64,000 nucleotides of DNA from Pseudarthrobacter sp. IC2-21 (lineage in GTDB: Bacteria; Actinomycetota; Actinomycetes; Actinomycetales; Micrococcaceae), in assembly GCF_034048115.1 (NCBI RefSeq), contig NZ_CP139145.1:1116001-1180000 (forward strand), read 5' to 3'. The translations under genes and the position numbers were made by a program. The notes under the pieces were generated by a model. That model did not search any database. It had not been told where the DNA came from and saw nothing but the letters and a program-made list of their open reading frames with translations. Shown here piece by piece: positions 42,173 through 51,541 of the stretch. How positions within the stretch are numbered: position 1 is the first letter of the stretch; each line of letters opens with the position of its first letter.

Positions 42173-43918
42173 TCACTGGCCCGGGTCCGGGTTCCTGACA
42201 TCCCTCTCGCCGATGTCGGCAGCGCCCAGGGCGGCGGCTGCGGGGCCATGCGTGGTTTCGTGCTCGCGGACGCGGAGTTCCGGGTGGTGCAGGTCAAGTG
42301 CCGGCCGCTCGGACCGGATCCGCGGCAGGGACGTGAAGTTGTGGCGCGGCGGCGGGCACGAGGTGGCCCACTCCAGCGAAGCCCCGAAGCCCCACGGGTC
42401 ATCCACTTCCACCTTCTCTGCCCTGCGGGCCGTGATGTAGACGTTCCAGAAGAACGGAATCAGCGAAGCGCCCAGAAGCATCGAGGAAATGGTGGAGAAC
42501 TGGTTCATCCAGGTGAAGTTGTCCTCAACCAGGTAGTCGGCGTACCGGCGGGGCATGCCCATCACGCCGAGCCAGTGCTGGATGAGGAACGTCCCGTGGA
42601 AGCCCAGGAACAGCATCCAGAAGTGGATCTTGCCCAAGCGTTCATTGAGCATCCTGCCCGAGAACTTGGGCCACCAGAAGTAGAACCCCGCGAACATCGC
42701 GAAGACCACGGTGCCGAACACCACGTAGTGGAAGTGGGCCACCACAAAATACGTATCCGAGACGTGGAAGTCCAGCGGCGGTGAGGCCAGGATGATGCCG
42801 GTCAGGCCGCCGAAGAGGAACGTAATGAGGAAGCCGATGCTCCACAGCATCGGGGTTTCAAACGTCAGCGACCCCCGCCACATGGTGCCGATCCAGTTGA
42901 AGAACTTCACTCCGGTGGGCACCGCGATCAGCATGGTCATGAACGCGAAGAACGGCAGCAGCACTGAACCGGTGACGTACATGTGATGCGCCCATACCGT
43001 CATGGACAGGGCGGCAATCGAGATCGTGGCGTACACCAGGCCCTTGTAACCGAAGATCGGCTTCCGGCTGAACACCGGGAAGATCTCCGAAACGATGCCG
43101 AAGAACGGCAGCGCAATGATGTAGACCTCCGGATGGCCGAAGAACCAGAACAGATGCTGGTACAGAATGGGGCCGCCGTTTTCGGGGTCGTAGATGTGGG
43201 CCCCGAACCGTCGGTCAGCTCCCACGGCAAACAGCGCCGCAGCCAGCGGCGGGAAGGCCATGATCACCAGGATGGAGGTGATGAGCGTGTTCCAGCTGAA
43301 GATCGGCATCCGCCACATGGTCATGCCGGGCGCACGCATGCAGATGATGGTGGTGATGAAGTTGACGGCGCCGAGGATGGTGCCGAAGCCGGACAGAATC
43401 AGGCCGAAGATCCACAGGTCGCCGCCCACGCCCGGGCTGAAGGTGGTGTTGTTCAGCGGGGCATACGCAAACCAGCCGAACGATGCCGCGCCCTGGGGCG
43501 TGATGAAGCCTGACATGGCAATGGTGGAGCCGAAAAGGAAGAACCAGAATGCCAGCGCATTCAAACGCGGGAACGCGACGTCCGGGGCCCCGATCTGAAG
43601 CGGCATAACGAAGTTCGCAAATCCCGCAAACAAAGGGGTCGCGAACATCAGCAGCATCGCGATCCCGTGCATGGTGAACAACTGGTTGTACTGCTCTTTG
43701 GTCTGCAGGATCTGCATGCCCGGCTGGAAGAGCTCAGCACGGATCAGCAGCGCCATGACTCCGGCCAGGCAGAAGAATATAAATGACGTGATCAGGTACA
43801 TGTACCCGATCGTTTTATGGTCGGTGGTGGTGATCCACTTGACCACAATGCTGCCTTTGCGCCGCGGTACCAGCTCAGGGGCGGCTGTCCCAATACGTGA
43901 ATCCCCGGTGATGGCCAT
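42173..43918 (-). CDS. ctaD: Cytochrome c oxidase subunit I (solitary copy)
   Basis: A 581-residue, 12-helix haem-copper oxidase core subunit. The low-spin haem ligand region [11 protein letters not shown], the CuB/Tyr cross-link GHPEVYI, the CuB His pair WAHHMY and the haem a3/a His region [10 protein letters not shown] are all intact. It is a complete A-type oxidase subunit I. ATG 43918 has GAGG upstream; 16 codons more upstream are not family-like. No subunits II or III, assembly factors or cytochrome genes are nearby, so it is probably an additional copy that uses the other subunits from elsewhere. The C-terminal tail ([15 protein letters not shown]) is typical for actinobacteria. Confidence 0.95.
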   Translation of the reverse strand: MAITGDSRIGTAAPELVPRRKGSIVVKWITTTDHKTIGYMYLITSFIFFCLAGVMALLIRAELFQPGMQILQTKEQYNQLFTMHGIAMLLMFATPLFAGFANFVMPLQIGAPDVAFPRLNALAFWFFLFGSTIAMSGFITPQGAASFGWFAYAPLNNTTFSPGVGGDLWIFGLILSGFGTILGAVNFITTIICMRAPGMTMWRMPIFSWNTLITSILVIMAFPPLAAALFAVGADRRFGAHIYDPENGGPILYQHLFWFFGHPEVYIIALPFFGIVSEIFPVFSRKPIFGYKGLVYATISIAALSMTVWAHHMYVTGSVLLPFFAFMTMLIAVPTGVKFFNWIGTMWRGSLTFETPMLWSIGFLITFLFGGLTGIILASPPLDFHVSDTYFVVAHFHYVVFGTVVFAMFAGFYFWWPKFSGRMLNERLGKIHFWMLFLGFHGTFLIQHWLGVMGMPRRYADYLVEDNFTWMNQFSTISSMLLGASLIPFFWNVYITARRAEKVEVDDPWGFGASLEWATSCPPPRHNFTSLPRIRSERPALDLHHPELRVREHETTHGPAAAALGAADIGERDVRNPDPGQ

Positions 43919-44041
43919 CTTCCACCTCACAGATACGTCTGCCCGGCAATAACGGGCCCCTTGCACAAGCCCCTATCTGCAGGCTACTCAGGAAATAGGG
44001 GTGCGGGAAGAGTTTCAGGCAGTCTTCGCCCCGGGGGACGG

Positions 44042-44776
44042 CTAGGACAGGCCCATCGCGTTCCGGACCTCATTGAGTATGTGGTGGACGGCCGTCTCCG
44101 CCATCACCGCATCACCGCGGGCCACCGCGGCAGCGACATCCTCGTGGGCCTGCAGGGCTTCGTTCCGTGGCTTGAACGGCATCAGCCCCTGCTGCGTTCG
44201 GCTGGTCAGCACCTCGGCCACCATCCCATCCAGTGCAGCGAACATTTCGTTGCCGCAGCTGTGGAGCAGCAGGCTGTGGAATTCGATGTCCACCGCCAGG
44301 AACGCCTTAAGGTCGCCGGCCTCGCCCAGCCGCCTCAGCTCGGCGCCCAGGGCAACCAGCTTTGCCCGTTCGGCGGCGCTCGCCCGCCGGGCGGCGCCCG
44401 CTGCGGCAATGGGTTCGACGGCGATGCGCAGCTCCGTCAGGCTGGTGTACTGGATCTCCCGCCGGTCCGAGGCGAGCCGCCAGCGCACTAGCTTGGGGTC
44501 ATAGACGTTCCAGAGCGCGCGTTCCTGCACCACGATGCCCACCCGCCGTCGGGAATAGACGAGGTTCATGGATTCGAGGACCTTCATGGTGTCCCGCGCG
44601 ACGGTCCGGGAAATCCCGTACTGCTGCTGGAGGCCCTCAAGGGTGAGCCTGCTTCCGGGCGGAAGGCTTGCGGACGCGATGGCAATGCCGACCGCTTCCA
44701 GCACCCGCTCATGCATGGCGGGGGAGGACCCGCCGCCGTCCGCGGTATCCGCGCCCTGTCCTGTCGCCGTCGACAT
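44042..44776 (-). CDS. GntR-family regulator (FadR/FCD type), probable gluconate repressor
   Basis: A 244-residue regulator. Winged helix at about 20-90 (HERVLEAVGIAIASASLPPGSRLTLEGLQQQYGISRTVARDTMKVLESMNLV), followed by an FCD ligand domain with LRIAVEPIAAAGAARRA, DIEFHSLLLHSCGN and HEDVAAAVARGDAVMAETAVHHIL, which supply the metal/His ligands. It is divergent from gluconokinase, with AAGGTAT-type half-sites in the gap, and is very likely the local repressor that responds to gluconate or 6-phosphogluconate (inference). Confidence 0.88.
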   Translation of the reverse strand: MSTATGQGADTADGGGSSPAMHERVLEAVGIAIASASLPPGSRLTLEGLQQQYGISRTVARDTMKVLESMNLVYSRRRVGIVVQERALWNVYDPKLVRWRLASDRREIQYTSLTELRIAVEPIAAAGAARRASAAERAKLVALGAELRRLGEAGDLKAFLAVDIEFHSLLLHSCGNEMFAALDGMVAEVLTSRTQQGLMPFKPRNEALQAHEDVAAAVARGDAVMAETAVHHILNEVRNAMGLS

Positions 44777-44813
44777 TGTTCCTGCCTCTCCTGCGCCGGA
44801 GCGCTCTCACAGG

Positions 44814-44889
44814 ATACCTAACGTGAAGCTAAAGGTATGACTTGTGACACTCAAAGATATTATCTATGGGTTCAAATGGTGATACCTTA
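44814..44889. promoter_or_regulatory. Candidate operator half-sites between gntR-type and gntK genes
   Basis: ATACCT (44814-44819) and AGGTAT (44833-44838) form an inverted pair, and ATACCTTA (44882-44889) is a third copy. Even spacing around the start region of the divergent pair suggests control of both genes by the GntR protein. Confidence 0.5.
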
Positions 44890-44966
44890 TTTCCCGGCGC
44901 ACTTCGGTGTGCCTGTACAAACGAGCTTTCTTCCCAAGCCAAAGGCGTCTTCTTCGGAGGTTGAAC

Positions 44967-45512
44967 ATGCAGTATCAAGCCACGCATCTGGTGGTCATGG
45001 GCGTTGCCGGTTCCGGCAAGTCCACCATCGCCGCGGCCCTCTCCCGGCAGCTTGGCTGGGCCTGTGCCGAGGCCGACGAATTCCACCCCCGGTCCAACAT
45101 CAGCAAGATGACCCAGGGCATCCCCCTGGAGGACGGGGACCGCTGGCCCTGGCTGCAGGAAATTCAGGACTGGATGACTACGCAGGCCGCGGCCGGCACC
45201 AGCACCGTGCTCACCTGCTCCGCGCTCAAGCAGACCTACCGGGAACTCCTCTCCGGCGCTGACGGCCGCGTGCTCTTCATCCATCTCGACGGCGGAGCCG
45301 AGCTGATCAGCCAGCGCATGCAGGGGCGTGAGGGCCACTTCATGCCACCCACCCTGCTGCCCAGCCAGCTGGCCACCCTGGAACCCCTCACCACCGGCGA
45401 GTTGGCTGCCGGCAGCCTCCGCTTGGACATTGCCCTGCCGCCGCAGGAGATCGTCGCCGCAGTCATCGCGGCCCTCGGCGTTCCCGCTAACGCTGCCACC
45501 AGCTCTTCCTGA
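44967..45512 (+). CDS. gntK: Gluconokinase
   Basis: A 181-residue kinase that makes 6-phosphogluconate from gluconate and ATP. The P-loop is GVAGSGKS (12-19); EADEFHPRSNISKMTQGIPLEDGDRWPWL is the substrate-binding hallmark, and LTCSALKQTYRELL and GREGHFMPPTLLPSQLATLE follow. ATG 44967 has GGAGG 6 nt upstream; an upstream in-frame ATG at 44907 is not preferred. It is followed, after two 15-nt repeats, by the gluconate permease gene. Confidence 0.96.
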   Translation: MQYQATHLVVMGVAGSGKSTIAAALSRQLGWACAEADEFHPRSNISKMTQGIPLEDGDRWPWLQEIQDWMTTQAAAGTSTVLTCSALKQTYRELLSGADGRVLFIHLDGGAELISQRMQGREGHFMPPTLLPSQLATLEPLTTGELAAGSLRLDIALPPQEIVAAVIAALGVPANAATSSS

Positions 45513-45540
45513 GCCCCGGCTCGCCGAGCCCCGGCTCGCT
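45511..45540. repeat. 15-bp tandem duplication
   Basis: GAGCCCCGGCTCGCC (45511-45525) is followed by a near-identical copy (45526-45540, last base T) and a partial third. Each contains the small palindrome GAGCCCCGGCTC. It lies directly after the gntK stop and may form hairpins. Confidence 0.7.
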
Positions 45541-45588
45541 GAGCCGCCCCGATTTATCCACCCGTAAGTTCCGCTTCAAAGGAGAACC

Positions 45589-46992
45589 ATGGTCATCCAA
45601 GGATGGACCCAAACGCTGGGCGCAGGCCCCCTGCTGCTCATCGCCGCGGCAGCGATCGCTGTGCTGCTGGTCCTGATCATCAAGCTGCGAATGCACGCAC
45701 TCGTGGCCCTGATCGTGATCAGCCTCGCGACGGCGTTCGCCACCGGCATCCCCGCCAACAAGGTGGTGCCTGTGCTGATCGACGGCTTCGGGACCACCCT
45801 GGGCACGGTGGCGCTCCTGGTGGGCCTCGGTGCCATGCTCGGCCGCATTGTTGAAACCAGCGGCGGCGCCAAGGTGCTGGCCGATTACCTGATCGGCGTC
45901 TTTGGCGAGAAGCGGGCCCCGTTTGCCCTCGGCCTGGCCTCCCTGATCTTCGGCTTCCCCATCTTCTTCGACGCCGGCCTGGTGGTGATGCTGCCCGTCG
46001 TCTTCGCCGTGGCCCACCGCCTGGGCGGGGGTGTCCTCCGCTACGGCCTGCCGGCGGCCGGCGCGTTCTCCGTCATGCACATCTTCCTGCCGCCGCACCC
46101 GGGCCCCGTTTCCGCTGCGGCATTCTTTGACGCCAACATCGGGCTGGTCCTGATTGCCGGCCTGCTCACCGCCATTCCCACCTGGTACGTCACCGCTTAC
46201 CTGTTTGGCCTGTGGACCGGCAAGAAGCTGGTCCTGCCCGTGCCGGAAATCCTCGGCCACGCCAGCGCCGAGGCCGAGTCCCACCCGCCCCGCTTCCGCA
46301 CCATCATCGGGCTGCTGCTCCTCCCGCTCGTCCTCATATTCATTAACACCGGCCTGAACACCCTGGCCTCCTCCGGCGTACTGTCCGATGAGGTCAAGAA
46401 CGAGCAGTGGTTCCAGGTCCTGCGCACCATCGGCGAAACCCCGGTAGCCCTGCTGATCGCCGTACTGGTGGCTGTGTTCGTGCTCGGCGCCCGCCGCGGC
46501 AAGGACGCGGGGGCCATCGAGAAGCTGCTCGAATCCTCGCTGGGCCCGGTCTGCTCCGTCATCCTGATCACCGGTGCCGGCGGCATGTTCGGCGGCGTGC
46601 TCCGTGCCTCCGGCATCGGCGCGGCGCTTGCGGGCATCCTGGGCAACGTGGGCATCCCGCTGATCCTGGCCGGCTTCCTGATCTCCGCCATCCTGCGCAT
46701 TGCCCAGGGTTCCGCCACGGTGGCGCTGACGACCACCGCCGGGCTCATTGCCCCGGCTGTGGCCGCGGCCGGGCTCACGGGCATGCAGGTCGCCGCCATG
46801 GTCATCGCTGTGGCCGCCGGTTCCGTTGTGGTATCCCACGTCAACGACTCGGGCTTCTGGCTGGTGGGCCGCTTCTTCGGGATGGACGTCAAGACCACGC
46901 TGAGGACCTGGACGGTCATGGAGACCCTTATCGGCGTCATGGGCTTCGCCATCGCGGCAGTCATCTTCCTCCTCGCCGGGATAGCCGGATAG
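45589..46992 (+). CDS. gntP: Gluconate permease (GntP family)
   Basis: A 467-residue, 12-14-helix gluconate:H+ symporter. LIDGFGTTLGTVALLVGLGAMLG, the IFGFPIFFDAGLVVMLPVVFAVAHR and the PPHPGPVSAA stretches are diagnostic, as is VSHVNDSGFWLVGRFFGMDVKTTLRTWTVMETL near the end. AAGGAGAACC precedes ATG 45589. Together with gntK and the divergent GntR regulator it is a complete uptake-and-phosphorylation unit that feeds the pentose phosphate pathway. Confidence 0.96.
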   Translation: MVIQGWTQTLGAGPLLLIAAAAIAVLLVLIIKLRMHALVALIVISLATAFATGIPANKVVPVLIDGFGTTLGTVALLVGLGAMLGRIVETSGGAKVLADYLIGVFGEKRAPFALGLASLIFGFPIFFDAGLVVMLPVVFAVAHRLGGGVLRYGLPAAGAFSVMHIFLPPHPGPVSAAAFFDANIGLVLIAGLLTAIPTWYVTAYLFGLWTGKKLVLPVPEILGHASAEAESHPPRFRTIIGLLLLPLVLIFINTGLNTLASSGVLSDEVKNEQWFQVLRTIGETPVALLIAVLVAVFVLGARRGKDAGAIEKLLESSLGPVCSVILITGAGGMFGGVLRASGIGAALAGILGNVGIPLILAGFLISAILRIAQGSATVALTTTAGLIAPAVAAAGLTGMQVAAMVIAVAAGSVVVSHVNDSGFWLVGRFFGMDVKTTLRTWTVMETLIGVMGFAIAAVIFLLAGIAG

Positions 46993-47027
46993 CGGGATAG
47001 CCGGGGCAGCGGGATAGGGGCCGGACC

Positions 47028-48305
47028 TCAGCCCGCCGCCCGGCCGCCGGCAATATGTTCGGCAATGAACTCGGCGTCCGGGCCCACCCCGGGCAGGGTG
47101 GCCGAAGCATGCCGGGTCAGCCAGGGCAGCCCCACGGCGTACAGTCCGGGGATCTCGGTGACGCCCCGGGTGTGGCGCGGGTAGTCCCACTCATCCAGCA
47201 CCGGCATGTCCAGGATGCTGTTATCCAGCCGGTAACCCGTGGCCCAGATGATTGAGGTGATGTCCGCGTCGGCCAGATTCAGGCGGGAGCCTGAAGCCGC
47301 CGGGAGCCACCCATCCGGCGGCGGGGCCTCAGGCTCAGGCGCGTTGATGCCGGCGGCGGCAATGTAGGCATCTGCCAGTACCTTGAGCCGCTGCCCGAAC
47401 CCGGCTTCCACCATCGCCAGGCGTTCGGGGAGGTCATCGGTGAAGCGGAGGCCGCCGTCGCCGTCGGCCGTTTCCAAATGCCCGTGCAGCTGCACGCCCC
47501 GGCGCCCGAGTTCCCTCAGGTGAATGCTGTGCCCGCCGTCGTTTCCCGAGAGCAGGGGGTTGCAGGCGAAGCGCGCGGCAGGCGACGGGAGGTGGTCCAC
47601 CATGAGGCCGTTGATGCCGTATTCCGGGCCGTGCAGGCTGACTTCAAGGATCCAATGGAACACGTCCTGGCCGCGGTACCGCCGTGGCGCTTCCGGGCAC
47701 ATCGAAACGGACAAGTGCACCTCGCGGCCGGCGGCCATCAGGTCCTCGGTGATCTGCCCGCCCGACTGCCCCGTTCCCACCACCAGGACAGCGCCGGCGG
47801 GAAGCTGCTGCGGATTGCGGTAGTCGTGGCTGTGCAATTGAAGGACCTGCCGCGGGATCTCCCGGGCAGCCGCCGGGATCCGGGGCCTCTGGAAGGCGCC
47901 GTTCGCCAGCACCACGTTCCGGGCGGACCACTCGCCCTGGTCAGTTTCCACGGTGAAGCCGGTCCCGTCCCGGGCGACCCGGGTGACCGCGGTTTCCAGC
48001 CGGACGGGCGCGGCAATCCGTGCCCCGTACTTGCGGAAGAATTCGACGGCGGCGTCCCGGGGGAGGAAACCGTCCGGGTCCTGCCCCTCATAGGGCAGGC
48101 CGGGAAGGCTGAGCCCGAAGTTGGGCGTGTTCAGGTAAAAGGAATCCCACCGGTCCAGCCATGCCCCGCCCAGCGTGCCGCGCCGCTCCAGGAGCACATG
48201 CTCCACGCCGTGGTGCGTCAGCCAGTAACTCAGGGCGAGGCCGGCCTGACCGGCGCCGATCACGAGGGTGTCCACGTTGCGGGCTGTGCCTGGCTGGGCG
48301 GACAT
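47028..48305 (-). CDS. FAD-dependent NAD(P)H monooxygenase/oxidoreductase
   Basis: A 425-residue two-dinucleotide flavoprotein of the type annotated as FMO-like or 'trkA/CzcO' oxidoreductase. FAD site VIGAGQAGLALSYWL, then LERRGTLGGAWLDRWDSFYLNTPNF, NADPH site VVGTGQSGGQITEDL, and ATGYR near the end (WATGYRLDNSILD). The ATG 48305 has AGGAGG 6 nt upstream. Substrate is not deducible. It is the second flavin monooxygenase of the window but not closely like the Tmm-type one. The TfoX-like gene ends 2 nt upstream on the same strand. Confidence 0.87.
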   Translation of the reverse strand: MSAQPGTARNVDTLVIGAGQAGLALSYWLTHHGVEHVLLERRGTLGGAWLDRWDSFYLNTPNFGLSLPGLPYEGQDPDGFLPRDAAVEFFRKYGARIAAPVRLETAVTRVARDGTGFTVETDQGEWSARNVVLANGAFQRPRIPAAAREIPRQVLQLHSHDYRNPQQLPAGAVLVVGTGQSGGQITEDLMAAGREVHLSVSMCPEAPRRYRGQDVFHWILEVSLHGPEYGINGLMVDHLPSPAARFACNPLLSGNDGGHSIHLRELGRRGVQLHGHLETADGDGGLRFTDDLPERLAMVEAGFGQRLKVLADAYIAAAGINAPEPEAPPPDGWLPAASGSRLNLADADITSIIWATGYRLDNSILDMPVLDEWDYPRHTRGVTEIPGLYAVGLPWLTRHASATLPGVGPDAEFIAEHIAGGRAAG

Positions 48306-48307
48306 GG

Positions 48308-48727
48308 CTACCTCCTGCCGCCCCTGGATGCCGCGGTTCCGGACGCTGCGGCCTTGGGGGCCGTGGGCGCCTTCGGTGTTTTGGGCGGGAGCGCCGAGAC
48401 ATGGGCGTACGCCTTCTCCGCCCAGGCCCGTGCCCGGGCGTCGTCGCCGTCGCCTTCCGCGTTCCACACTTCCGGCAGCCCGGTGTAGCCACCCATGGGA
48501 CGCTCCGGCGGGCCGAACGGCACGGTCCGCTCGGTGCCCTCAAGCTCCTGCCGGTCTGCCTCGGCCAGCTTGACGCCGATGGTGGGGCCGAACAGCCCGG
48601 CGAACATGTTGCCGTTGACGAAGGCGCCGAGGTTGCCGAACATCGGTTTGATGGCGACATCCGGGTGCTCCGGCACGATGGACCGGAACCGCTCCTTGTC
48701 CTCGTCAGTTGCCTTGGGCATTTCCAT
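48308..48727 (-). CDS. TfoX/Sxy N-terminal-domain protein
   Basis: A 139-residue protein. The first 100 residues are a TfoX N-terminal-like domain: KERFRSIVPEHPDVAIKPMFGNLGAFVNGNMFAGLFGPTIGVKLAE and GGYTGLPEVWNAE. A basic Ala/Pro/Lys-rich tail (KTPKAPTAPKAAASG) follows. Family members are linked to competence regulation in Haemophilus but in actinobacteria have no proven role. ATG 48727 has GAGG 7 nt upstream. The next gene starts 3 nt downstream, so the two are co-transcribed. Confidence 0.82.
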   Translation of the reverse strand: MEMPKATDEDKERFRSIVPEHPDVAIKPMFGNLGAFVNGNMFAGLFGPTIGVKLAEADRQELEGTERTVPFGPPERPMGGYTGLPEVWNAEGDGDDARARAWAEKAYAHVSALPPKTPKAPTAPKAAASGTAASRGGRR

Positions 48728-48892
48728 GGATGTCCTCTTTCGGTCGCGGAATCTTTTCGAGGATCTGAGTGCAGGATATGCCCGCGGGGACAGCGGGTAC
48801 AGGGCAAGGGGGAACACCGGCCGCCCCGCCGTCGTTGTGCCAGAGGCAGCGTGTTCCACCCAGGCGCCGCACCCCGAACCAAAGGACACCCC

Positions 48893-49714
48893 TTGACTCC
48901 TCGCACCATTGTGATCAGCGGCGCCAGCGACGGCATCGGCGCGGCAGCCGCACGGACTCTGGCCGCGGCAGGGGACCGGGTGGTCGTCGTCGGGCGTTCC
49001 GCTGAGAAGACGCGCGCACTCGCCAAGGAGCTCAACACGGACTACTTCGTGACCGATTTCGCCGAACTGGCGCAGGTCCGCGAGCTCGCGGCGCAGCTGC
49101 GGGACGGCTACGAACGGATCGATGTCCTGGCCAATAACGCCGGCGGCATCAGGGGCAAACACCAGCTCACGGTGGACGGGAACGAATCCACCTTCCAGAT
49201 CAACCATTTGGCGCCGTTCCTGCTCACCACCGAGCTCATGGACGTCCTGACTGCCAGCCGCGCCAAGGTCATCAACACCTCCAGCGGTGCCAACAACTTC
49301 GGTAAGATCGACCTCTTCGACCTCAACGCCGAGCACAGCTACTCCACCAACCGTGCCTACGGCACAGCGAAACTCGCCAACATCCTCTTCACGTCCGAGC
49401 TGCACCGGCGCTTCGGTGAGCAGGGAATTACGACGGCGGCGTTCCACCCGGGCGTGGTCCGCACCAACTTCGCGGCGGACTCCACCAGCCCCATGCGGCA
49501 CGCCTACAAGACGCTCCTGAACCGCTTTATGCTCACCCCGGAGCAAGGCGCTGACACCCTTCTCTGGCTGATCAACGGCACCCCCGGTACCGACTGGGTC
49601 TCCGGCGCCTACTACTACAAGCGCGCCCTCGCCAAAGCCAACGCCCAGGCCTACGACGCCGAGCTGGCGCAGGGTTTGTGGGAGGCCAGCGAGGCGCTGG
49701 TCCAACCCAAGTAA
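48893..49714 (+). CDS. Short-chain dehydrogenase/reductase
   Basis: A 273-residue classical-type SDR, close to retinol-dehydrogenase-like proteins. Cofactor site SGASDGIGAAAA (10-21), the NNAGG motif (about 82-86), a Ser in INTSSGANN and YGTAKLAN with the catalytic Tyr and Lys. It uses a TTG start (48893) with AAAGGA 7 nt upstream. The last codons and stop lie inside the left arm of the palindromic repeat (CCC AAG TAA), so the element provides the C-terminal Pro-Lys. Confidence 0.88.
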   Translation: MTPRTIVISGASDGIGAAAARTLAAAGDRVVVVGRSAEKTRALAKELNTDYFVTDFAELAQVRELAAQLRDGYERIDVLANNAGGIRGKHQLTVDGNESTFQINHLAPFLLTTELMDVLTASRAKVINTSSGANNFGKIDLFDLNAEHSYSTNRAYGTAKLANILFTSELHRRFGEQGITTAAFHPGVVRTNFAADSTSPMRHAYKTLLNRFMLTPEQGADTLLWLINGTPGTDWVSGAYYYKRALAKANAQAYDAELAQGLWEASEALVQPK

Positions 49715-49765
49715 GTAGCACTAAGTGTCGTTTTGACCCCTCAAAACGACACTTACTGCTACCTA

Positions 49766-50912
49766 GTGGTCTGTCTCAGTTTTGTTTGATGGTCTCGAGG
49801 GCGACGCGGCCGCGGGCTACTTTCTTAAGGATTGAGTCTGCGGTCGCGGTCCATACCAGGGGCTTGGGTTCGGTGTTGTGGGCGGCGAGGTACTCCTCGA
49901 TTTTGGTGATCAGATCCGGTACCGAATGGAACGCACCGCGGCGTAATGCCTTGTCGGTCAGTTCCCTGAACCAGCGCTCGACCAGGTTCAGCCACGAGGA
50001 TGAGGTGGGGGTGAAATGTAGCTGGAACCTCGGATTTCTGACCAGCCAGGCCTTCACGTCCGGGTGTTTGTGGGTGGCGTAGTTGTCCAGGATCAGATGG
50101 ACGTCCAAACCGCGCGGGACTTCCTTGTTGATGGTTTTGAGGAACACCAGGAATTCCTCGTGCCGGTGCTTGGGCAGGCACGAGCCGATGACTTTTCCGG
50201 TGGCCACGTCCAGGGCGGCGAACAAGGTGGTGGTGCCGTTGCGTTTGTAGTCATGGGTCATTGTTTCGGCCCGGCCCTTCGTCATCGGAAGGGACGGCTG
50301 GGTGCGGTCCAGGGCCTGGATCGAGGATTTCTCGTCCATGCACAGCACGATCGCCTTCTCCGGCGGGTTCAGATACAGACCAACGACATCGATGAGTTTT
50401 TCCTCAAACTTCGGATCGTTGGAGAGCTTGAAAGTATCCACGAGGTGTGGTTTCAAGCCCCGGGCCGCCCAGATCCGCTGAACCTGCGCCGGGGACACAC
50501 CCACCTTCGCGGCCATCGTCCGCACCGACCAGTGCGTGTGTCCTTCGGGCTTGGAATTGCGCGTCAGATCAACGATTTCATCGATCTTGGACTGTGGAAT
50601 GACCGGCTTGCGGCCACGCCCGGCACGCACCTCGCCCAAGTGGGCCAAGCCTTCTGCCTCGAACCGGGCCCGCCACGACCTGACCGTCCCCGGACTCAGC
50701 CCGGCAACCTTCGCGATCGAATCATTGGCCAACCCCTCCGCGGCCATCAACAACACCTGCGCCCGCTGAACCTCGCGATGGGACGCCGTCTGCGACTTCG
50801 CGAGCACCTCCAACAAAGCACGCTGGGAATCAGAAACCACCAAAGCAGGAGCAATGTTCGCCATTACACAAGCATAACGCTCAAAGCATCAACTATTTTG
50901 GAGACACACCAC
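49766..50912 (-). mobile_element. IS630-family insertion sequence, intact
   Basis: A 1147-bp element flanked by a duplicated TA (49764-49765 and 50913-50914), the usual IS630/Tc1 target. Terminal inverted repeats: left GTGGTCTGTCTC, right (complement) GTGGTGTGTCTC, 11 of 12 identical, with a further shared TTGATG at position 21-26 from each end. It carries a single transposase gene that fills nearly all of it. The insertion site is a CTAG within the palindromic repeat. Confidence 0.95.
49776..50864 (-). CDS. IS630-family transposase
   Basis: A 362-residue DDE transposase. N-terminal helix-turn-helix (about 30-90: REVQRAQVLLMAAEGLANDSIAKVAGLSPGTVRSW), a winged-helix region with HWSVRTMAAKVGVSPAQVQRIW, then the catalytic domain: Asp177 (CMDEKS), Asp260 (LILDNYATHK) and Glu296 (WLNLVERWF), with the 35-residue spacing of the IS630/mariner group. 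The gene is in one frame without frameshifts and so is probably active. ATG 50864 is 48 bp inside the right end of the element. Confidence 0.95.
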   Translation of the reverse strand: MANIAPALVVSDSQRALLEVLAKSQTASHREVQRAQVLLMAAEGLANDSIAKVAGLSPGTVRSWRARFEAEGLAHLGEVRAGRGRKPVIPQSKIDEIVDLTRNSKPEGHTHWSVRTMAAKVGVSPAQVQRIWAARGLKPHLVDTFKLSNDPKFEEKLIDVVGLYLNPPEKAIVLCMDEKSSIQALDRTQPSLPMTKGRAETMTHDYKRNGTTTLFAALDVATGKVIGSCLPKHRHEEFLVFLKTINKEVPRGLDVHLILDNYATHKHPDVKAWLVRNPRFQLHFTPTSSSWLNLVERWFRELTDKALRRGAFHSVPDLITKIEEYLAAHNTEPKPLVWTATADSILKKVARGRVALETIKQN

Positions 50913-50989
50913 TAGTTGGGCCGGGGCGGATGCGCGGGCCGGGCACCACCGAGGCCTGGCACCCTCGACGCCGGAACCGGCGGCTGACG

Positions 50990-51541
50990 TTACTCGCCGA
51001 GCAGGCTGTAGGTGCTGACGACGTTGCCCTTGGACGTGCGGTACTGGTCGGTCAGCCTGAGCCGGGTGGTGGGGTCGCCGGCTTCAAACAGGTGCCGGCC
51101 GCTTCCAGCCACCACCGGGTGGGTCATCAGGGTCAGCTCATCCAGAAGCCCGGCGAACAGCAGCTGGCGTACCAGGGAGATGCTGCCCATAACGGCGATC
51201 TCGCCGCCGTCGCCCTGTTTGAGGTCAGCTACGAAGTCCTCGAGCGGTCCTTGGATCAGGCGGGAATTCTGCCATTCGAGGGGCTCGGTGAGCGTCCGGG
51301 AGGCGACGAACTTCTGCACGCCATTAATAAAGTCGGCGAAACCCTGGTCCGCCGCTGCCGTGGGCCAATAGCCTGCCCACTCCTGGTAATTCACCCGTCC
51401 CAGCAGGACGGTATCCACGCGTTCCATCACACCGGTGAGGCCTTGGCCAAGATCTTCATCGAAGCTGTTGAACTGCCAAAGATTCGGTTCTGACACCACA
51501 CCGTCAACGGAGTGGAACAGACCGGACGTGACCTTGCGCAT
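50990..51541 (-). CDS. Dihydrofolate-reductase-like (RibD C-terminal) protein
   Basis: A 183-residue protein of the DHFR/RibD_C fold. SGLFHSVDGVVSEPNLW at the start, VDTVLLGRVNYQEWAGYWP, EIAVMGSISLVRQLLFAGLLDEL (the GS.L...L..GLVDE pattern) and HPVVAGSGRHLFEAG are typical of the actinobacterial 'dihydrofolate reductase family' group. It is not the housekeeping DHFR. The biological substrate is unknown. GGAGG lies 5 nt before ATG 51541. Confidence 0.87.
   Translation of the reverse strand: MRKVTSGLFHSVDGVVSEPNLWQFNSFDEDLGQGLTGVMERVDTVLLGRVNYQEWAGYWPTAAADQGFADFINGVQKFVASRTLTEPLEWQNSRLIQGPLEDFVADLKQGDGGEIAVMGSISLVRQLLFAGLLDELTLMTHPVVAGSGRHLFEAGDPTTRLRLTDQYRTSKGNVVSTYSLLGE

Larger units (their letters stand above)
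49706..50920. repeat. Palindromic element copy 1, split by the IS
   Basis: Left arm 49706-49732; right arm starts at 49745, is interrupted after CCTA (49765) and continues at 50915-50920 (GTTGGG). Removing the insertion and one TA gives arms that match at 24 of 27 positions, closely like the copies at 62434-62499 and 63487-63552. Central GACCCCTC loop is shared with the 62.4-kb copy. Confidence 0.85.

Noticed and set aside
46977..47018. Degenerate CGGGATAG repeats after the gluconate permease gene
   Set aside because: Irregular, short and low-complexity; no convincing unit structure.
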